Shown here: one piece after another, positions 1 through 8,640 of the stretch
Numbering within the stretch: position 1 is the first letter of the stretch
Layout: the number at the start of each line of letters is the position of its first letter
Assembly: GCF_018327685.1 (NCBI RefSeq)
Contig: NZ_BNEL01000001.1
Location: 3,286,001-3,350,000, forward strand
Length of the DNA stretch: 64,000 nt
Direction of reading: 5' to 3'
Source: Streptomyces sp. TS71-3
GTDB taxonomy: Bacteria > Actinomycetota > Actinomycetes > Streptomycetales > Streptomycetaceae
Translations under genes and position numbers: made by a program
Notes under the pieces: generated by a model
Seen by the model: only the letters and a program-made list of their open reading frames with translations
Told to the model about the DNA's origin: nothing
The model's database searches: none

Positions 1-151
1 ACTCGGTGATCGGGGACGTCGCCGCCGCCCCCGGGGCCGCCAGCAGCGCACCCATGACGGCCGCCACCGCGGCGAGCGCGCCGAGAACGCCCCGCCTGCC
101 TCCGCGCGACCGACGCCCACCCTGTGCCGCACGAACCGAAGTCGACTTCAC
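1..151 (-). CDS. N-terminus of a secreted protein (truncated by window edge)
   Basis: Only the first 50 or so codons are inside the window. Reading leftward from a GTG at 149-151, the frame gives a basic stretch (RSRGGRRG) followed by a hydrophobic core (VLGALAAVAAVMGALLAAPG) and an AAA-type cleavage region, which is a classical Sec signal peptide. The mature protein lies outside the window, so its function cannot be stated. The start codon is a guess because no strong ribosome binding site is visible. It is divergent from the aminotransferase that follows. Confidence 0.5.
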   Translation of the reverse strand, partial: MKSTSVRAAQGGRRSRGGRRGVLGALAAVAAVMGALLAAPGAAATSPITE

Positions 152-327
152 CCGGCCAGTGTTGTGGTGTTCGGTTTCGGGGGACAAGGGGTCGGGGGAG
201 GCGCACGGGATCGTCCATACCCGTCCCGCGCGCGGTGGGGTGCCGGGTCGTGCCACCCCGCTCCGCGATCGGCCGCCGCCGTCCCCGCCCCGTGGACGCC
301 GCCGTGAGCCGCCCGTACCGTCGGCGC

Positions 328-1356
328 ATGGCTGACTCCCCGCGATCACTGCCGACCGGCCCCTACGACCTCTCGGCCAACGAGAACCCCTTCGCCCCGC
401 TGCCGGGCGTGCTGGAGACCGTGCGGGAAGCGGCCTCCGGGGTGAACCGGTACCCCGACCCGGCGTGCACGGAGCTGCGGGCCGCACTCGCCCGCGGGTT
501 ACGGGTGCCGGCCGAGCGGGTGGCCGTCGGCGCGGGGTCCGTCGCGTTGATACGCGACCTGCTGGCGGAGTACGCCGCCGGGCCGGACGGCGAAGTGGTG
601 TTCGCGTGGCGCGGCTACGAGGGTTACCGGGCGGCGGTACGGCTCGTGGGAGCCGTACCCGTGCCGGTTCCGCTGCGCGCGGACCGCCACGATCTGGCGG
701 CGATGGCCGGCGCGGTCACCGAGCGGACCCGGGTGGTCGTCGTGTGCAACCCCAACAATCCGACGGGTACGGTCGTCGGCCGCAAGGAGCTGGACCGGTT
801 CCTCGACCGCCTGCCCGGGAATGTCCTCGCCGTGGTCGACGAGGCCTACCGGGACTTCGCCGCCGGGCCCGACGCCCCGGACGCGGTCGGCACGGCGGGG
901 CACCGGCCGGGCGTGGTCGTCGTGCGCACTTTCTCCAAGGCGTACGGGCTGGCCGGGCTGCGCGTCGGCTACGCGGTGGCGCACGAACCGGTGGCCGCCG
1001 CGTTGCGGGCACGCGCGCTGCCGTACGGGGTGAGTGCCGCGGCCCAGCAGGCGGCCGTCGCGTCGCTGGGCGCGCGTGAGGAACTGGACCGGCGGGTGGC
1101 GGGGCTCGTCCGGCGCCGGGCGCTGCTCGTCGACGGGCTGCGCGCCCTGGGGCTCCACGTGCCCGAGAGCCACACCAACTTCGTGTGGCTCGGCCTCGGC
1201 GAGCACACCGGCGCGTTCGCCGACGCCTGCCGGGAGGCGGGAGTGCGGGTCAAGGCGTTCCCCGGCGAGGGCGCGCGGATCACGGTGGGTGAGCCGGAGG
1301 CCGTCGAGCTGGTGATCGCGGCCGCGTCCCGGCTTCCGTTCCTCCCGGCCCGGTGA
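328..1356 (+). CDS. HisC-like PLP aminotransferase (fold type I)
   Basis: A 342-residue aminotransferase of the histidinol-phosphate/aromatic (HisC/Pat) group. Visible family motifs are SANENPF near the N-terminus, CNPNNPTGT, VVDEAYRDF and the PLP lysine in TFSKAYGLAGLR. The ATG at 328 is chosen because upstream codons lack family similarity. Family members transaminate imidazole-acetol phosphate or aromatic keto acids. Because the gene converges on the end of a phosphonate cluster and HisC-type enzymes bind phosphate-bearing substrates, it could act on a phosphonate aldehyde or keto acid; that is inference. An ordinary amino-acid role is equally possible. It is the only gene of the area on the plus strand. 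Confidence 0.85.
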   Translation: MADSPRSLPTGPYDLSANENPFAPLPGVLETVREAASGVNRYPDPACTELRAALARGLRVPAERVAVGAGSVALIRDLLAEYAAGPDGEVVFAWRGYEGYRAAVRLVGAVPVPVPLRADRHDLAAMAGAVTERTRVVVVCNPNNPTGTVVGRKELDRFLDRLPGNVLAVVDEAYRDFAAGPDAPDAVGTAGHRPGVVVVRTFSKAYGLAGLRVGYAVAHEPVAAALRARALPYGVSAAAQQAAVASLGAREELDRRVAGLVRRRALLVDGLRALGLHVPESHTNFVWLGLGEHTGAFADACREAGVRVKAFPGEGARITVGEPEAVELVIAAASRLPFLPAR

Positions 1357-1411
1357 CACCGGGGGCGGATCGGGGACACCGGGTCGGTGACGTCCTGTCA
1401 GTGGCGCCGGA

Positions 1412-2176
1412 TCAGGACGCGGTCCGGCCGTCCCGGGGTCCGAACGTGCGGACCGCCTCCGCGTCGGTGGTGACCGCCCGGACGTAGTGCTCGGCCCATG
1501 CGCGGCAGTCGTGGTAGCCCGACTCCCTGGCCACCCGCTCCACGGCGCCGTCGAAGTCGAACGGGGTGTGCCGCAGCTGCACCTGCCCGCCGTGCAGCAG
1601 GGCCCAGGAGGCGCCCGCCCTGCCGTACGGCATGCCGATGCTGCCGGAGTTCACGACGAGGCGCTCGTCGACGAGGCGCATGAACGGCATGTGGGTGTGC
1701 CCGCACACCATCGTCCGTACGTCGTCCGGCAGCTCGGCGAAGACCTCCGCCCACCGGTCCAGGCGGGTGTCGACGAGCACCACCTCGTCGTCGTCGCGCG
1801 GGGTCCCGTGGCAGAAGACCACCTTGCCGAAACCGTCGACCTCCAAGGTCACCGGGTGGGGCAGCTCCGCCAGGAACGCCACGTCCGGGGCACGGAGTTG
1901 CTCGGCGGCCCACAGGTCGATCTCCCACGCCTGGTCGACGGGGAACTCGCCCCGCGCCATCTCGGCGAGCTCCCGGTCGGCGTTGCCGCGCACCAGGACC
2001 GCCCTGTCGCCGAGCGCGCGCAGCCGGTCCAGCACCTCGACCGGCTGCGGACCGGCCGCGTGGTCACCGGTGACGACGATCAGGTCGGCCCCCATGACGT
2101 CGGGCTCGTCCAGGACCGCCTCCAGGGCCGGCAGCACACCGTGGATATCGGACAGGACAGCGACACGTGCGACCAT
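1412..2176 (-). CDS. Calcineurin-like metallophosphoesterase
   Basis: A 254-residue two-metal phosphoesterase. The ligand motifs appear in order: SDIHG (about residue 9), a GDH motif, RGNAD and CGHTHMPF, with a late NSGSIGMP motif typical of the YfcE/MJ0936-like branch. These proteins hydrolyse phosphomono- or diesters; the substrate here is unknown. A GAAAGG ribosome binding site precedes the ATG. The gene follows the phosphonate operon in the same direction but is separated by about 80 bp containing a hairpin, so it may be expressed separately. A role in removing a phosphate or nucleotide tag from a pathway intermediate would fit but is unproven. Confidence 0.85.
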   Translation of the reverse strand: MVARVAVLSDIHGVLPALEAVLDEPDVMGADLIVVTGDHAAGPQPVEVLDRLRALGDRAVLVRGNADRELAEMARGEFPVDQAWEIDLWAAEQLRAPDVAFLAELPHPVTLEVDGFGKVVFCHGTPRDDDEVVLVDTRLDRWAEVFAELPDDVRTMVCGHTHMPFMRLVDERLVVNSGSIGMPYGRAGASWALLHGGQVQLRHTPFDFDGAVERVARESGYHDCRAWAEHYVRAVTTDAEAVRTFGPRDGRTAS

Positions 2177-2222
2177 CGGGTGACCTTTCGAAGATATCGA
2201 GTTCTCGGGTTTTTCGGGCGGG

Positions 2223-2246
2223 CGCCGGCCGTTTCCCGGGCCGGCG
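2223..2246 (-). terminator. Hairpin after the ATP-grasp gene
   Basis: Perfect 8-bp inverted repeat (CGCCGGCC/GGCCGGCG) with an 8-nt loop, lying between the stop of the leftward ATP-grasp gene and the metallophosphoesterase start. An A-rich patch (GAAAAA) follows on the minus strand rather than a U tract, so it may be a partial terminator or mRNA-stabilising stem. Confidence 0.5.
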
Positions 2247-2258
2247 AGTACGGGGATC

Positions 2259-3494
2259 CTACGGATGCGCCTCGGCCACCTCCAGCCGGAAACGGGACAG
2301 TACGCGGGCCATGCGTTCCCGCACGACGCCCGAGTTCTCCCCCTCGACGTGCACGTGGCCGCTGGAGGCGTTGGAGGCCCGCGGCGGGTCGAGCCGGTCG
2401 CCCACCGCGGCGGTGAGCGCGCCGCAGACCACGCCGGGCAGGGCCGTCAGCTCCGCCAGGGAGGAGATGCCCGTGACGACGCCACGGCGGGCCGGCAGCA
2501 GCAGATGGCCCACCGAACGGTCACGGGTGTAGGCCAGCGCCGGGCGGCGGCCCACGTACACATCCGCCGTCGCGGCCAGCATGTCGAATCCGCGCGAAAG
2601 GCCGTGGCTCGTGGGCAATTCGGCACCGCCCAGACGGGCCGCCATTTCTCCCATGACGAACGATCCGCCGTTGCCTGCGAAGAACTCGGCGTGGAGATAA
2701 CCGGCACGGAGATCGAGGGCGTCGCACATGCGCTGGGCCACCGCGCGCCCGTCGACCGGTTCCGGCTCCGACGGCGCCAGCGTGATGTCGGCGTTCATCG
2801 CCCCGTCCAGGGTGTCCAGCATGGGCGCCGGGTTGACCGCGATGTAGGCGTCCTGCACCCGGCCGTCGTGCACCAGCGCGCACAACTGGTGCTCGGTGCC
2901 GCGTACGTACTCCTCGGCGATCCACCGCCGGTCCGGGCGGCTCCTGAGCGCCAGGTCCACCGCGGCCAGCCGGTCGGCGTCCACCTTCCAGGTGTCCACC
3001 GCCGAACCGGAGACGGCCGGCTTCACGATGACGGGCCACCCGTACCGGTCGGCGAACTCCTTCACCTCCGTGGCCGAGGTGACCGCGCGGAACCTTGCCG
3101 CCGGCAGGCCCGCGGCGGCGAACAGCTCCTTCATGGCGAGCTTGTCGGTGGCCAGCCGTACCTGCCGGGGGGACAGGTGCGGCAGCCCGGCCGCCGCCGC
3201 GAACCGGTGGGCCAGGGGCTGCGCCGCCTCGTCCGGGTTGCAGAAGAACGCCGGACGCGGCAGCTCCAGGGCGGCCAGCCACCGCCGGTAGCGCGCGGCC
3301 TCCTCTTCCGCCGGGACACCCGCGCGCAGGTGGAACGCGGGCCTGCCGTCCGGCACTTCGACCGTGGACGTCCCAGGACGCAGCAGGACCGTGTCGATGT
3401 CCGGCCGGTCCAGCACGTGCCGGGTGAAGCGCCGGCGCCGGCTGACCACCAGCAGCAGCGTGGGACGCCCCGAGCGGAGGCCGGGCGCGCTCAT
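2259..3494 (-). CDS. ATP-grasp ligase (phosphonate cluster, first)
   Basis: A 411-residue ATP-grasp enzyme of the carboxylate-amine ligase type. Visible are the ATP-binding lysine strand VIVKPAVSGS, the adenine-side IAEEYVRGTEHQ, and the metal-binding FVMGEMAARLGG. Such enzymes activate a carboxylate as acyl phosphate and join it to an amine, often an amino acid. The ATG at 3494 overlaps the TGA of the preceding gene (ATGA), which fixes the start and implies coupled translation. It is the last gene of the main operon. With the second ATP-grasp two genes upstream it could build an amide or dipeptide on the phosphonate; the substrates cannot be read from sequence. Confidence 0.9.
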   Translation of the reverse strand: MSAPGLRSGRPTLLLVVSRRRRFTRHVLDRPDIDTVLLRPGTSTVEVPDGRPAFHLRAGVPAEEEAARYRRWLAALELPRPAFFCNPDEAAQPLAHRFAAAAGLPHLSPRQVRLATDKLAMKELFAAAGLPAARFRAVTSATEVKEFADRYGWPVIVKPAVSGSAVDTWKVDADRLAAVDLALRSRPDRRWIAEEYVRGTEHQLCALVHDGRVQDAYIAVNPAPMLDTLDGAMNADITLAPSEPEPVDGRAVAQRMCDALDLRAGYLHAEFFAGNGGSFVMGEMAARLGGAELPTSHGLSRGFDMLAATADVYVGRRPALAYTRDRSVGHLLLPARRGVVTGISSLAELTALPGVVCGALTAAVGDRLDPPRASNASSGHVHVEGENSGVVRERMARVLSRFRLEVAEAHP

Positions 3495-4279
3495 GCGGCG
3501 TCCTCGCTCACATGGGAGTGCTCCGCGAGCAGCAGCGCCAGCGAGCGCACCACCTGCGGCCGCCCCGAGATGTCGATCCGGGTGCGCCTCGGCGACCGCC
3601 TGTGCACCACGGTCCGGCCGCTGGCGTTCACCAGGCCGTGGCCCGCGGCCGTGTCCCACCACGGGAGCGCCACCGAGATGTGCGCGTCGAGGGCACCGGT
3701 GGCCACCCGCAGCAGGTCGCACGCCGCCGAGCCGGTGCGCGCCACCTCGTACCGCTGCCCCACCAGGGAGAGGATCGCCCGCGCCTCGACGAGCTCGGCG
3801 GCACCGTACGGAAGCGCGACGGCCACCCGCGCGCCGGCCGCGACGGCAGGTGGGTCCTGGGTGAAGTCACCGTCGAGCGCGCCGTCGCGCAGGGCCATCC
3901 ACTGCCCGTCGGCCGGCCGGACGATCGCGGCGGCCAGGCACCCCGAGCCGGACACCGCGGCGACGCTCACCGCGTAGTGGGGCGCGGCGCGCACGAAGTT
4001 CGCCGTCCCGTCCAGCGGGTCGACGATCCAGGTCACGCCGGTGCGGCCGGGCCGGTAGCCGGACTCCTCGGCGAGGACCGCGTCACCGGGCCGCGCCCTG
4101 CTCAGCAGATCCATGATGACGGACTCCGCCCTGAGGTCCGCCTCGGTCAGCAGGTCCTCCGGGCCGCTCTTCCGGCTCACCCGGTAGCTCCGGCGGGCCG
4201 TGGCACGGATCTCCGTCGCCGCACGCCGCGCCACCGTGATCGCGAGCCGTTCGATCTCCGCCACGGCCACTTCACCCAT
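3491..4279 (-). CDS. Inositol monophosphatase family phosphatase
   Basis: A 262-residue Li-sensitive phosphatase superfamily member. Metal ligands are all visible: AEESG (E71, E72), IVDPLDGTANF (D87, D90) and the late WWDTAAG. The family removes phosphate from inositol phosphate, 3'-phosphoadenosine phosphates and other sugar or nucleotide phosphates. Sandwiched between two ATP-grasp genes with 4-bp and 8-bp overlaps, it is clearly part of the operon. A plausible role is removal of a protecting phosphate late in biosynthesis, analogous to tag-removal steps in other phosphonate and aminoglycoside pathways; this is inference. Confidence 0.88.
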   Translation of the reverse strand: MGEVAVAEIERLAITVARRAATEIRATARRSYRVSRKSGPEDLLTEADLRAESVIMDLLSRARPGDAVLAEESGYRPGRTGVTWIVDPLDGTANFVRAAPHYAVSVAAVSGSGCLAAAIVRPADGQWMALRDGALDGDFTQDPPAVAAGARVAVALPYGAAELVEARAILSLVGQRYEVARTGSAACDLLRVATGALDAHISVALPWWDTAAGHGLVNASGRTVVHRRSPRRTRIDISGRPQVVRSLALLLAEHSHVSEDAA

Positions 4280-5507
4280 GATCTCCGCTCCCGCCGCGCA
4301 GCCGGTCCTGGAGCATGTCGATCACCTGGTCGAGACGGGAGGTGACCTCGGCCTCGGACCGCCCCCGCACCGTGACCGTGGCCGCCGCCTGGTGCCAGCC
4401 CGCGGGCCGCGGCATGACGTCGCCGACCTGGAAACGCACCTGGGTGTCGATGATCCAGTCGGTGGCGGGCGGCGTCAGGTCGGCCTCCAGGCGGCCGGGC
4501 GCCGCGTACACCAGCGCGTACCCGGTGAGGTGGTCGGCCGGGGGCGCCGGGCGGGGGATCTCCTCGCCCAGGTGGGCCAGGACGGCCATCTCGTCGAGGT
4601 TGACGCCGGTGCGCGAATGGAAACCGGGGATGATGCCGCCGCCGCCCGGGCGGCCACCGATCTCGCAGAAGACCACCTCGTCCGCGTTCAGGAACACCTC
4701 GTGGTGCGTGACGCCGCTGAAGTGCGGATAGCAGGCCAGCACGGCTCGGTTGAAGCGCAGCAGCCGGTCGAGCGTCCTTCCGGGGCCGACGGCGACGTCC
4801 CGGAAGGCGCCGAGGTGCCGGTAGGACGTCGTCTCCTCGATGCTCCGGCCGGCGGTCGCGGCGAGCGGCACGCCCTTGCTGACGACGCTGTCGATGTGGA
4901 AGAGGGTGCCGTCGATGCGCTCCTCCACCTCGTAGGCGTCGGGGGTGACGCCCGCGTGCTCCGCGTCCGCGAGGAACCGGCGCAGGTCCTCGGGGCCGTC
5001 CAGGAAGGCGATCCCGGCGGAGCTCTCGCCGCGCCGCGGCTTCGCGACCACCCTGCCGTGCCGGGCGATCAGGCGCAGTGCCGCGCCCTCGGTGAAGGGC
5101 GCGTAGTCGGGGACGCGGATGCCCTGCTCGCCCAGCCGGTCCTTCATGGTGACCTTGTCGCGGTAGCCCAGGACCTGGTGTTCCGTGGGTCCCGGCACCC
5201 CCAGCTTGTCCCGCAGCCTGCCCGCGGCCAGCAGCAGGCCCTCGCTGATGGCCACGACGCGTTCCACGGGGTGCCCGCCGGCGCCGTGGTGGAACAGCGC
5301 GGCGGCCTCCAGCAGCGCGTCGTCGCCGCGGGGGATGCCGACGACCGCGGCCAGCTCGTCGCCGCGCGCCTGGTCCAGCTTGCGGATGTCGGTGACGAGG
5401 TGGACGCGGTTGGCGTCCGCCGGCAGGAACTTCCGGCCGTCGGTGTCCTGGTAGTAGTGGTAACCGATGTGGTCGATCACCAGCACGTTCCTCTGCCGGC
5501 CGCTCAT
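4272..5507 (-). CDS. ATP-grasp ligase (phosphonate cluster, second)
   Basis: A 411-residue ATP-grasp protein, only distantly like the first. The N-terminal part starts RNVLVIDHIGYHYYQ; the ATP-binding core shows RVVAKPRRGESSAG, the hinge region YEVEERIDG, and the metal-binding EVFLNADEVVFCEIGGRPGG. I choose the ATG at 5507 because it overlaps the upstream stop as ATGA; a longer frame adds only four residues. It probably ligates an amino acid or another carboxylate to the pathway intermediate. Two distinct ATP-grasp genes suggest two amide bonds, or one amide and one carboxyl-phosphate activation. Confidence 0.88.
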   Translation of the reverse strand: MSGRQRNVLVIDHIGYHYYQDTDGRKFLPADANRVHLVTDIRKLDQARGDELAAVVGIPRGDDALLEAAALFHHGAGGHPVERVVAISEGLLLAAGRLRDKLGVPGPTEHQVLGYRDKVTMKDRLGEQGIRVPDYAPFTEGAALRLIARHGRVVAKPRRGESSAGIAFLDGPEDLRRFLADAEHAGVTPDAYEVEERIDGTLFHIDSVVSKGVPLAATAGRSIEETTSYRHLGAFRDVAVGPGRTLDRLLRFNRAVLACYPHFSGVTHHEVFLNADEVVFCEIGGRPGGGGIIPGFHSRTGVNLDEMAVLAHLGEEIPRPAPPADHLTGYALVYAAPGRLEADLTPPATDWIIDTQVRFQVGDVMPRPAGWHQAAATVTVRGRSEAEVTSRLDQVIDMLQDRLRGGSGDHG

Positions 5508-6673
5508 CGCGGGCAGCACTCCGCGTAGCGCGCGGCCAGCTCGTCGGCCGCCTCCTCCACGTCCGCGAGAGCCAGTTGCTTGCAGGTGTAGCCGAGTTCC
5601 TCCCGCATGATCTCCACGGACTCGTCGGTGAACTCCACGAGCCCGTCCTCCGCGATCCGGGCGATCCCGTCGTGGCGCTGGCCGTCGCGGTTGATCTCGA
5701 CGGCGTCCCGCTCACCGAGCCGTGGCGGCAGGTCGAGCCCGCTCCCCTCCCGGGTGATCCGCACCGGGTACCCGCCCGGCAGGCCGTGCCAGCCGGGTAC
5801 GTGCACGGTGGCCCCGGCACCGGTGGCCAGGGGTTCCAGCACGCCGAGCGCGGAGGCCGCGGTCATCAGCTGTCCGGCACGGCCCCCGGTCCTGCGGTAC
5901 TCGGTGCGCATCGCGTGGAACACGGTGTCCACCGGCAGCCGGCCGGTGACGTCCGTGCCGCCTCGCCAGAAGGTCAGGTCGTAGGCCGCGCCGCCGTTGT
6001 CGCCGGTACGGGAGATCCGGTGGCTGACGAAGTGGTGCGCCACGAAACGCGGCTCCACGTCGGCGGGCGCGCAGCCGAGGTGCCGGGCCGCGATGGTCCG
6101 CAGCGCGGGGACGGAGTTCGCCACGTTGCCGATGCCGAGCGCGGGGCTCAGGCCGGCCCCGGCGAGGGCCGGGTGCACCGCGTCCGGGTAGGCGGCGTTC
6201 ACCACGACCGCGCTGGTGCCCGAGGCGCGTACCGCCTTCATGAGCTTGAGCACCGGGTCCAGGTGCATGGGCAGCCAGGGCCCGAAGTGGGCGGCGCTGA
6301 CGCGTGCGAAGCGGTCGGCGGGGAGTTCGGAGATGACGTACCAGGACTGCCGGCTGGCCGCCGAGAAGATGATGTCGGGGTCGAACCGCGCGATGGCCTC
6401 CGCGGTGCCCGGCACGTCGGCGAGGTCGAACACGAGGGGGTCGACCGGGCAGTCCCGGCCGAGCTGCGTCGCGGCGAGCGACACCATGTTCGCCGTGCGG
6501 ACCACGGCTTCCCCGTCGCGCCCGAGGAGTGCCAGGTGGCGGGGCTGCGAGGTGGCGGTCAGCCCGTGCAGCACACGCACCGACAGGTCGCCGCAGCCCA
6601 CGACGAGGAGCCGGACGGGACGGTCGTGGTCCCGCCGTACGCGGTCGCCGGAGCCCACCGGCCCCGGGCTCAT
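5504..6673 (-). CDS. NAD(P)-dependent dehydrogenase-like protein (Rossmann fold)
   Basis: A 389-residue protein with an N-terminal dinucleotide-binding strand-turn-helix, RLLVVGCGDLSVRVLHGL, followed by ALLGRDGEA and a D-rich segment, DPDIIFSAASRQSW. The middle shows LVVVNAAYPDAVHPAL-like and GIGNVANSVPALR features reminiscent of malate/lactate or saccharopine-type dehydrogenases, but I cannot place it in a precise family. Start at 6673 is set by the ATGA overlap. In argolaphos biosynthesis a dehydrogenase oxidises a hydroxyphosphonate, so oxidation or reduction of a phosphonate alcohol/aldehyde is a reasonable guess here, without direct evidence. Confidence 0.7.
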   Translation of the reverse strand: MSPGPVGSGDRVRRDHDRPVRLLVVGCGDLSVRVLHGLTATSQPRHLALLGRDGEAVVRTANMVSLAATQLGRDCPVDPLVFDLADVPGTAEAIARFDPDIIFSAASRQSWYVISELPADRFARVSAAHFGPWLPMHLDPVLKLMKAVRASGTSAVVVNAAYPDAVHPALAGAGLSPALGIGNVANSVPALRTIAARHLGCAPADVEPRFVAHHFVSHRISRTGDNGGAAYDLTFWRGGTDVTGRLPVDTVFHAMRTEYRRTGGRAGQLMTAASALGVLEPLATGAGATVHVPGWHGLPGGYPVRITREGSGLDLPPRLGERDAVEINRDGQRHDGIARIAEDGLVEFTDESVEIMREELGYTCKQLALADVEEAADELAARYAECCPR

Positions 6674-7740
6674 GACGCCGCTCCGGACAGGCCGGGAACG
6701 AACCGGGCGGTGTTCGCGGCCAGTCTCTCGGGCGGGCAGAGGTCGGAGAAGCCGGCCAGCCAGCCTGCGGCCTCGACGGTGTCCCAGTGCGGGTAGTCGG
6801 AGCCGAACAGCACGGAGCCGGCGCCGAGTTGCCGCACGGCCCAGGCCACGTGCTCCTCGTCGGGTTCGGGCACAACGGCGAAGTGCCGGCGGAAGACCTC
6901 GGTCGGGGTGGTCACGGTGCCGGTGAGCCGCTTCGTGTGGCTGGTCAGCCGCCCTAGCACGCTGGGTATCCACGCGATGCCGGACTCCAGCATGACCACG
7001 CGCAGCCCGTCGGGGAGCCCGTCGGGCCGGGTGACCAGGTCGGCCAGGGCGACCATGTGCTCGCCCATGTGCCCGAAAGCGTGGGTCATGGCGTAGTCGT
7101 CGTAGGCGTCGGCCAGCGGGGACCACTGGAAGCAGCCGGTGCCCCCGTGGACGAACAGCGGCATCCCGAGCCGCGCCACCGTCCGCAGCAGCGGCGTCAC
7201 CGCGGGGGAGTTGAGACGGACCGAGGGAGTGCGGCCGGTCGGCCTGACCACCACGGCCACCAGGTTCTCGTCGCGCTCGCGCTCGGCGTAGCGGAGCAGG
7301 GTCTCCTCGCTCCACCGCGGGTCCTCGACCGAGGCGAGGAAGGCCCACTTCAGGTCGAGCGGGGAGCGGGCGCAGGACCGCGAGGCCAGCCGGTTGTAGC
7401 CGTCGAACAGCCGCAGCCTGGCCGTCTCGTCGTCGACAGCCTGCACCGACAGGCCGACGAACCCGGGCTGGAGGACGGCGGCGGCGATGCCGTGCTTGGC
7501 CATGAAGACGGCCCGGTCCTCGTCCTCACCGGGGCCGATGAGGTGTCCGAGGCCCTTGGGGTTGCCGTGCCCGGGGCCGCTCGGCCGGGGGAACAGCCGG
7601 TCGCCGAGCCTGAGCCGGGTGCTGCCCGCCTCGGTGACCACCTCGGGGGCCTCGGCGGGGGAGAAGCCGATCTCCGACCAGAGCTCGGGCAGGTGGTCGG
7701 TGAAGTGCGTGTCGCAGTCGTAGAGCTGGATGTGCGGCAT
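6670..7740 (-). CDS. Amidohydrolase (ACMSD-like, Amidohydro_2 family)
   Basis: A 356-residue TIM-barrel metal hydrolase/decarboxylase. The N-terminal metal site is DCDTHF, followed by FVHGGTG, HAFGHMGEHM, MLESGIAW and the final acidic ligand in LFGSDYPHWD. Members hydrolyse amides or decarboxylate aromatic acids. An AAGGAGG ribosome binding site lies just before the ATG, and the 3' end overlaps the dehydrogenase gene by ATGA. In this operon it might decarboxylate or hydrolyse an intermediate made by the ligases. A catabolic origin is possible, but the position inside the operon argues for a biosynthetic role. Confidence 0.85.
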   Translation of the reverse strand: MPHIQLYDCDTHFTDHLPELWSEIGFSPAEAPEVVTEAGSTRLRLGDRLFPRPSGPGHGNPKGLGHLIGPGEDEDRAVFMAKHGIAAAVLQPGFVGLSVQAVDDETARLRLFDGYNRLASRSCARSPLDLKWAFLASVEDPRWSEETLLRYAERERDENLVAVVVRPTGRTPSVRLNSPAVTPLLRTVARLGMPLFVHGGTGCFQWSPLADAYDDYAMTHAFGHMGEHMVALADLVTRPDGLPDGLRVVMLESGIAWIPSVLGRLTSHTKRLTGTVTTPTEVFRRHFAVVPEPDEEHVAWAVRQLGAGSVLFGSDYPHWDTVEAAGWLAGFSDLCPPERLAANTARFVPGLSGAAS

Positions 7741-7761
7741 CGTTGACGCCTCCTTCTCCTT

Positions 7762-8640
7762 CTAGCGGTTGCCGATACGCGCGGGGTCCCGGCGCTGCCC
7801 GGGGCCCATGTGCTCGCCCCTGGCGAGCCAGTCGAGTCCGTCGTCCACGTCGAGGCCCAGGTCGTCCGCCACCTGGCGCACCACGGCGCCGGTCAGCCCG
7901 CCGGCGGAGAGTCCGGCCAGCCGCTCGCGTGCCCCGTCGTCGACGGCGCCGGCCTCGCCCAGCAGGCGTTTGGTGATCGGGTACCAGCGGCCCCGTGAGA
8001 TCAGCCTGGAGTGCGCGAGGAAGGTGGCAGCGGCGAGCACGTGCTCCAGGGCGCCCAGGGTCTCGCCCGCCGCGACGTGGTCGATCGCCAGCAGCAGGGC
8101 GCAGCAGGCCCGCCCCCGCCACCACGGCACCGCGGCGGCGACGAGCGCGTCGGGGCAGGCCGGGGCGCCCACGTCACCGTGGACGGGGGCCGAGAGCGCG
8201 GCCTCGCTCAGCAGGATGTACGAGGGCACGCCGCCCGCGGTCTTGGGGTAGGAGTGCACGGTGAACGCGCCACGGGCGGCCTGTTCTTCCTCCCGCCGCA
8301 GATGGGCGAGTGGCCGGAGGCAGACGTCGATCCTGGGGGAGACCGGGACCGTGTACTCCGACTCCTCGAACGGGTGCCCGCGGTTCGCGGTGTGCAGCTC
8401 GGACAAGCCCGCGGATCCGGCACCGGGCGGCAGCCCCCGGCGCAGTTCGGCGGGGGCCGGGAGCGCGTCGGTGTAGGCGAGGATGTCCCAGTCGCTGTCG
8501 GGCCTGGTGGGGTTGCCCCGGGCGCGCGAGCCGGCGACACGGACCGACCGCACGGAGGGGAGCGCGGCCAGGCCGTCCACGACGTCGCGGACCGCCGGGG
8601 GGAGTTCGGGGGCCTTCACCTTCGACTCGGCCGTGCTCAT
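7762..8640 (-). CDS. Nucleotidyltransferase-fold protein with intact catalytic motif
   Basis: A 292-residue protein with a Pol-beta-type nucleotidyltransferase motif: VAGSRARG (G37, S38) followed by PDSDWD (D50, D52), then a further acidic residue in PRIDVCL. The C-terminal half is helical, like aminoglycoside nucleotidyltransferases. It should transfer a nucleoside monophosphate to a small molecule, either as self-protection or as a biosynthetic tag; nucleotide-linked intermediates are known in fosfomycin and FR-900098 biosynthesis. The ATG overlaps the upstream stop (ATGA). Its neighbour upstream has the same fold but lacks the catalytic aspartates. Confidence 0.8.
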   Translation of the reverse strand: MSTAESKVKAPELPPAVRDVVDGLAALPSVRSVRVAGSRARGNPTRPDSDWDILAYTDALPAPAELRRGLPPGAGSAGLSELHTANRGHPFEESEYTVPVSPRIDVCLRPLAHLRREEEQAARGAFTVHSYPKTAGGVPSYILLSEAALSAPVHGDVGAPACPDALVAAAVPWWRGRACCALLLAIDHVAAGETLGALEHVLAAATFLAHSRLISRGRWYPITKRLLGEAGAVDDGARERLAGLSAGGLTGAVVRQVADDLGLDVDDGLDWLARGEHMGPGQRRDPARIGNR

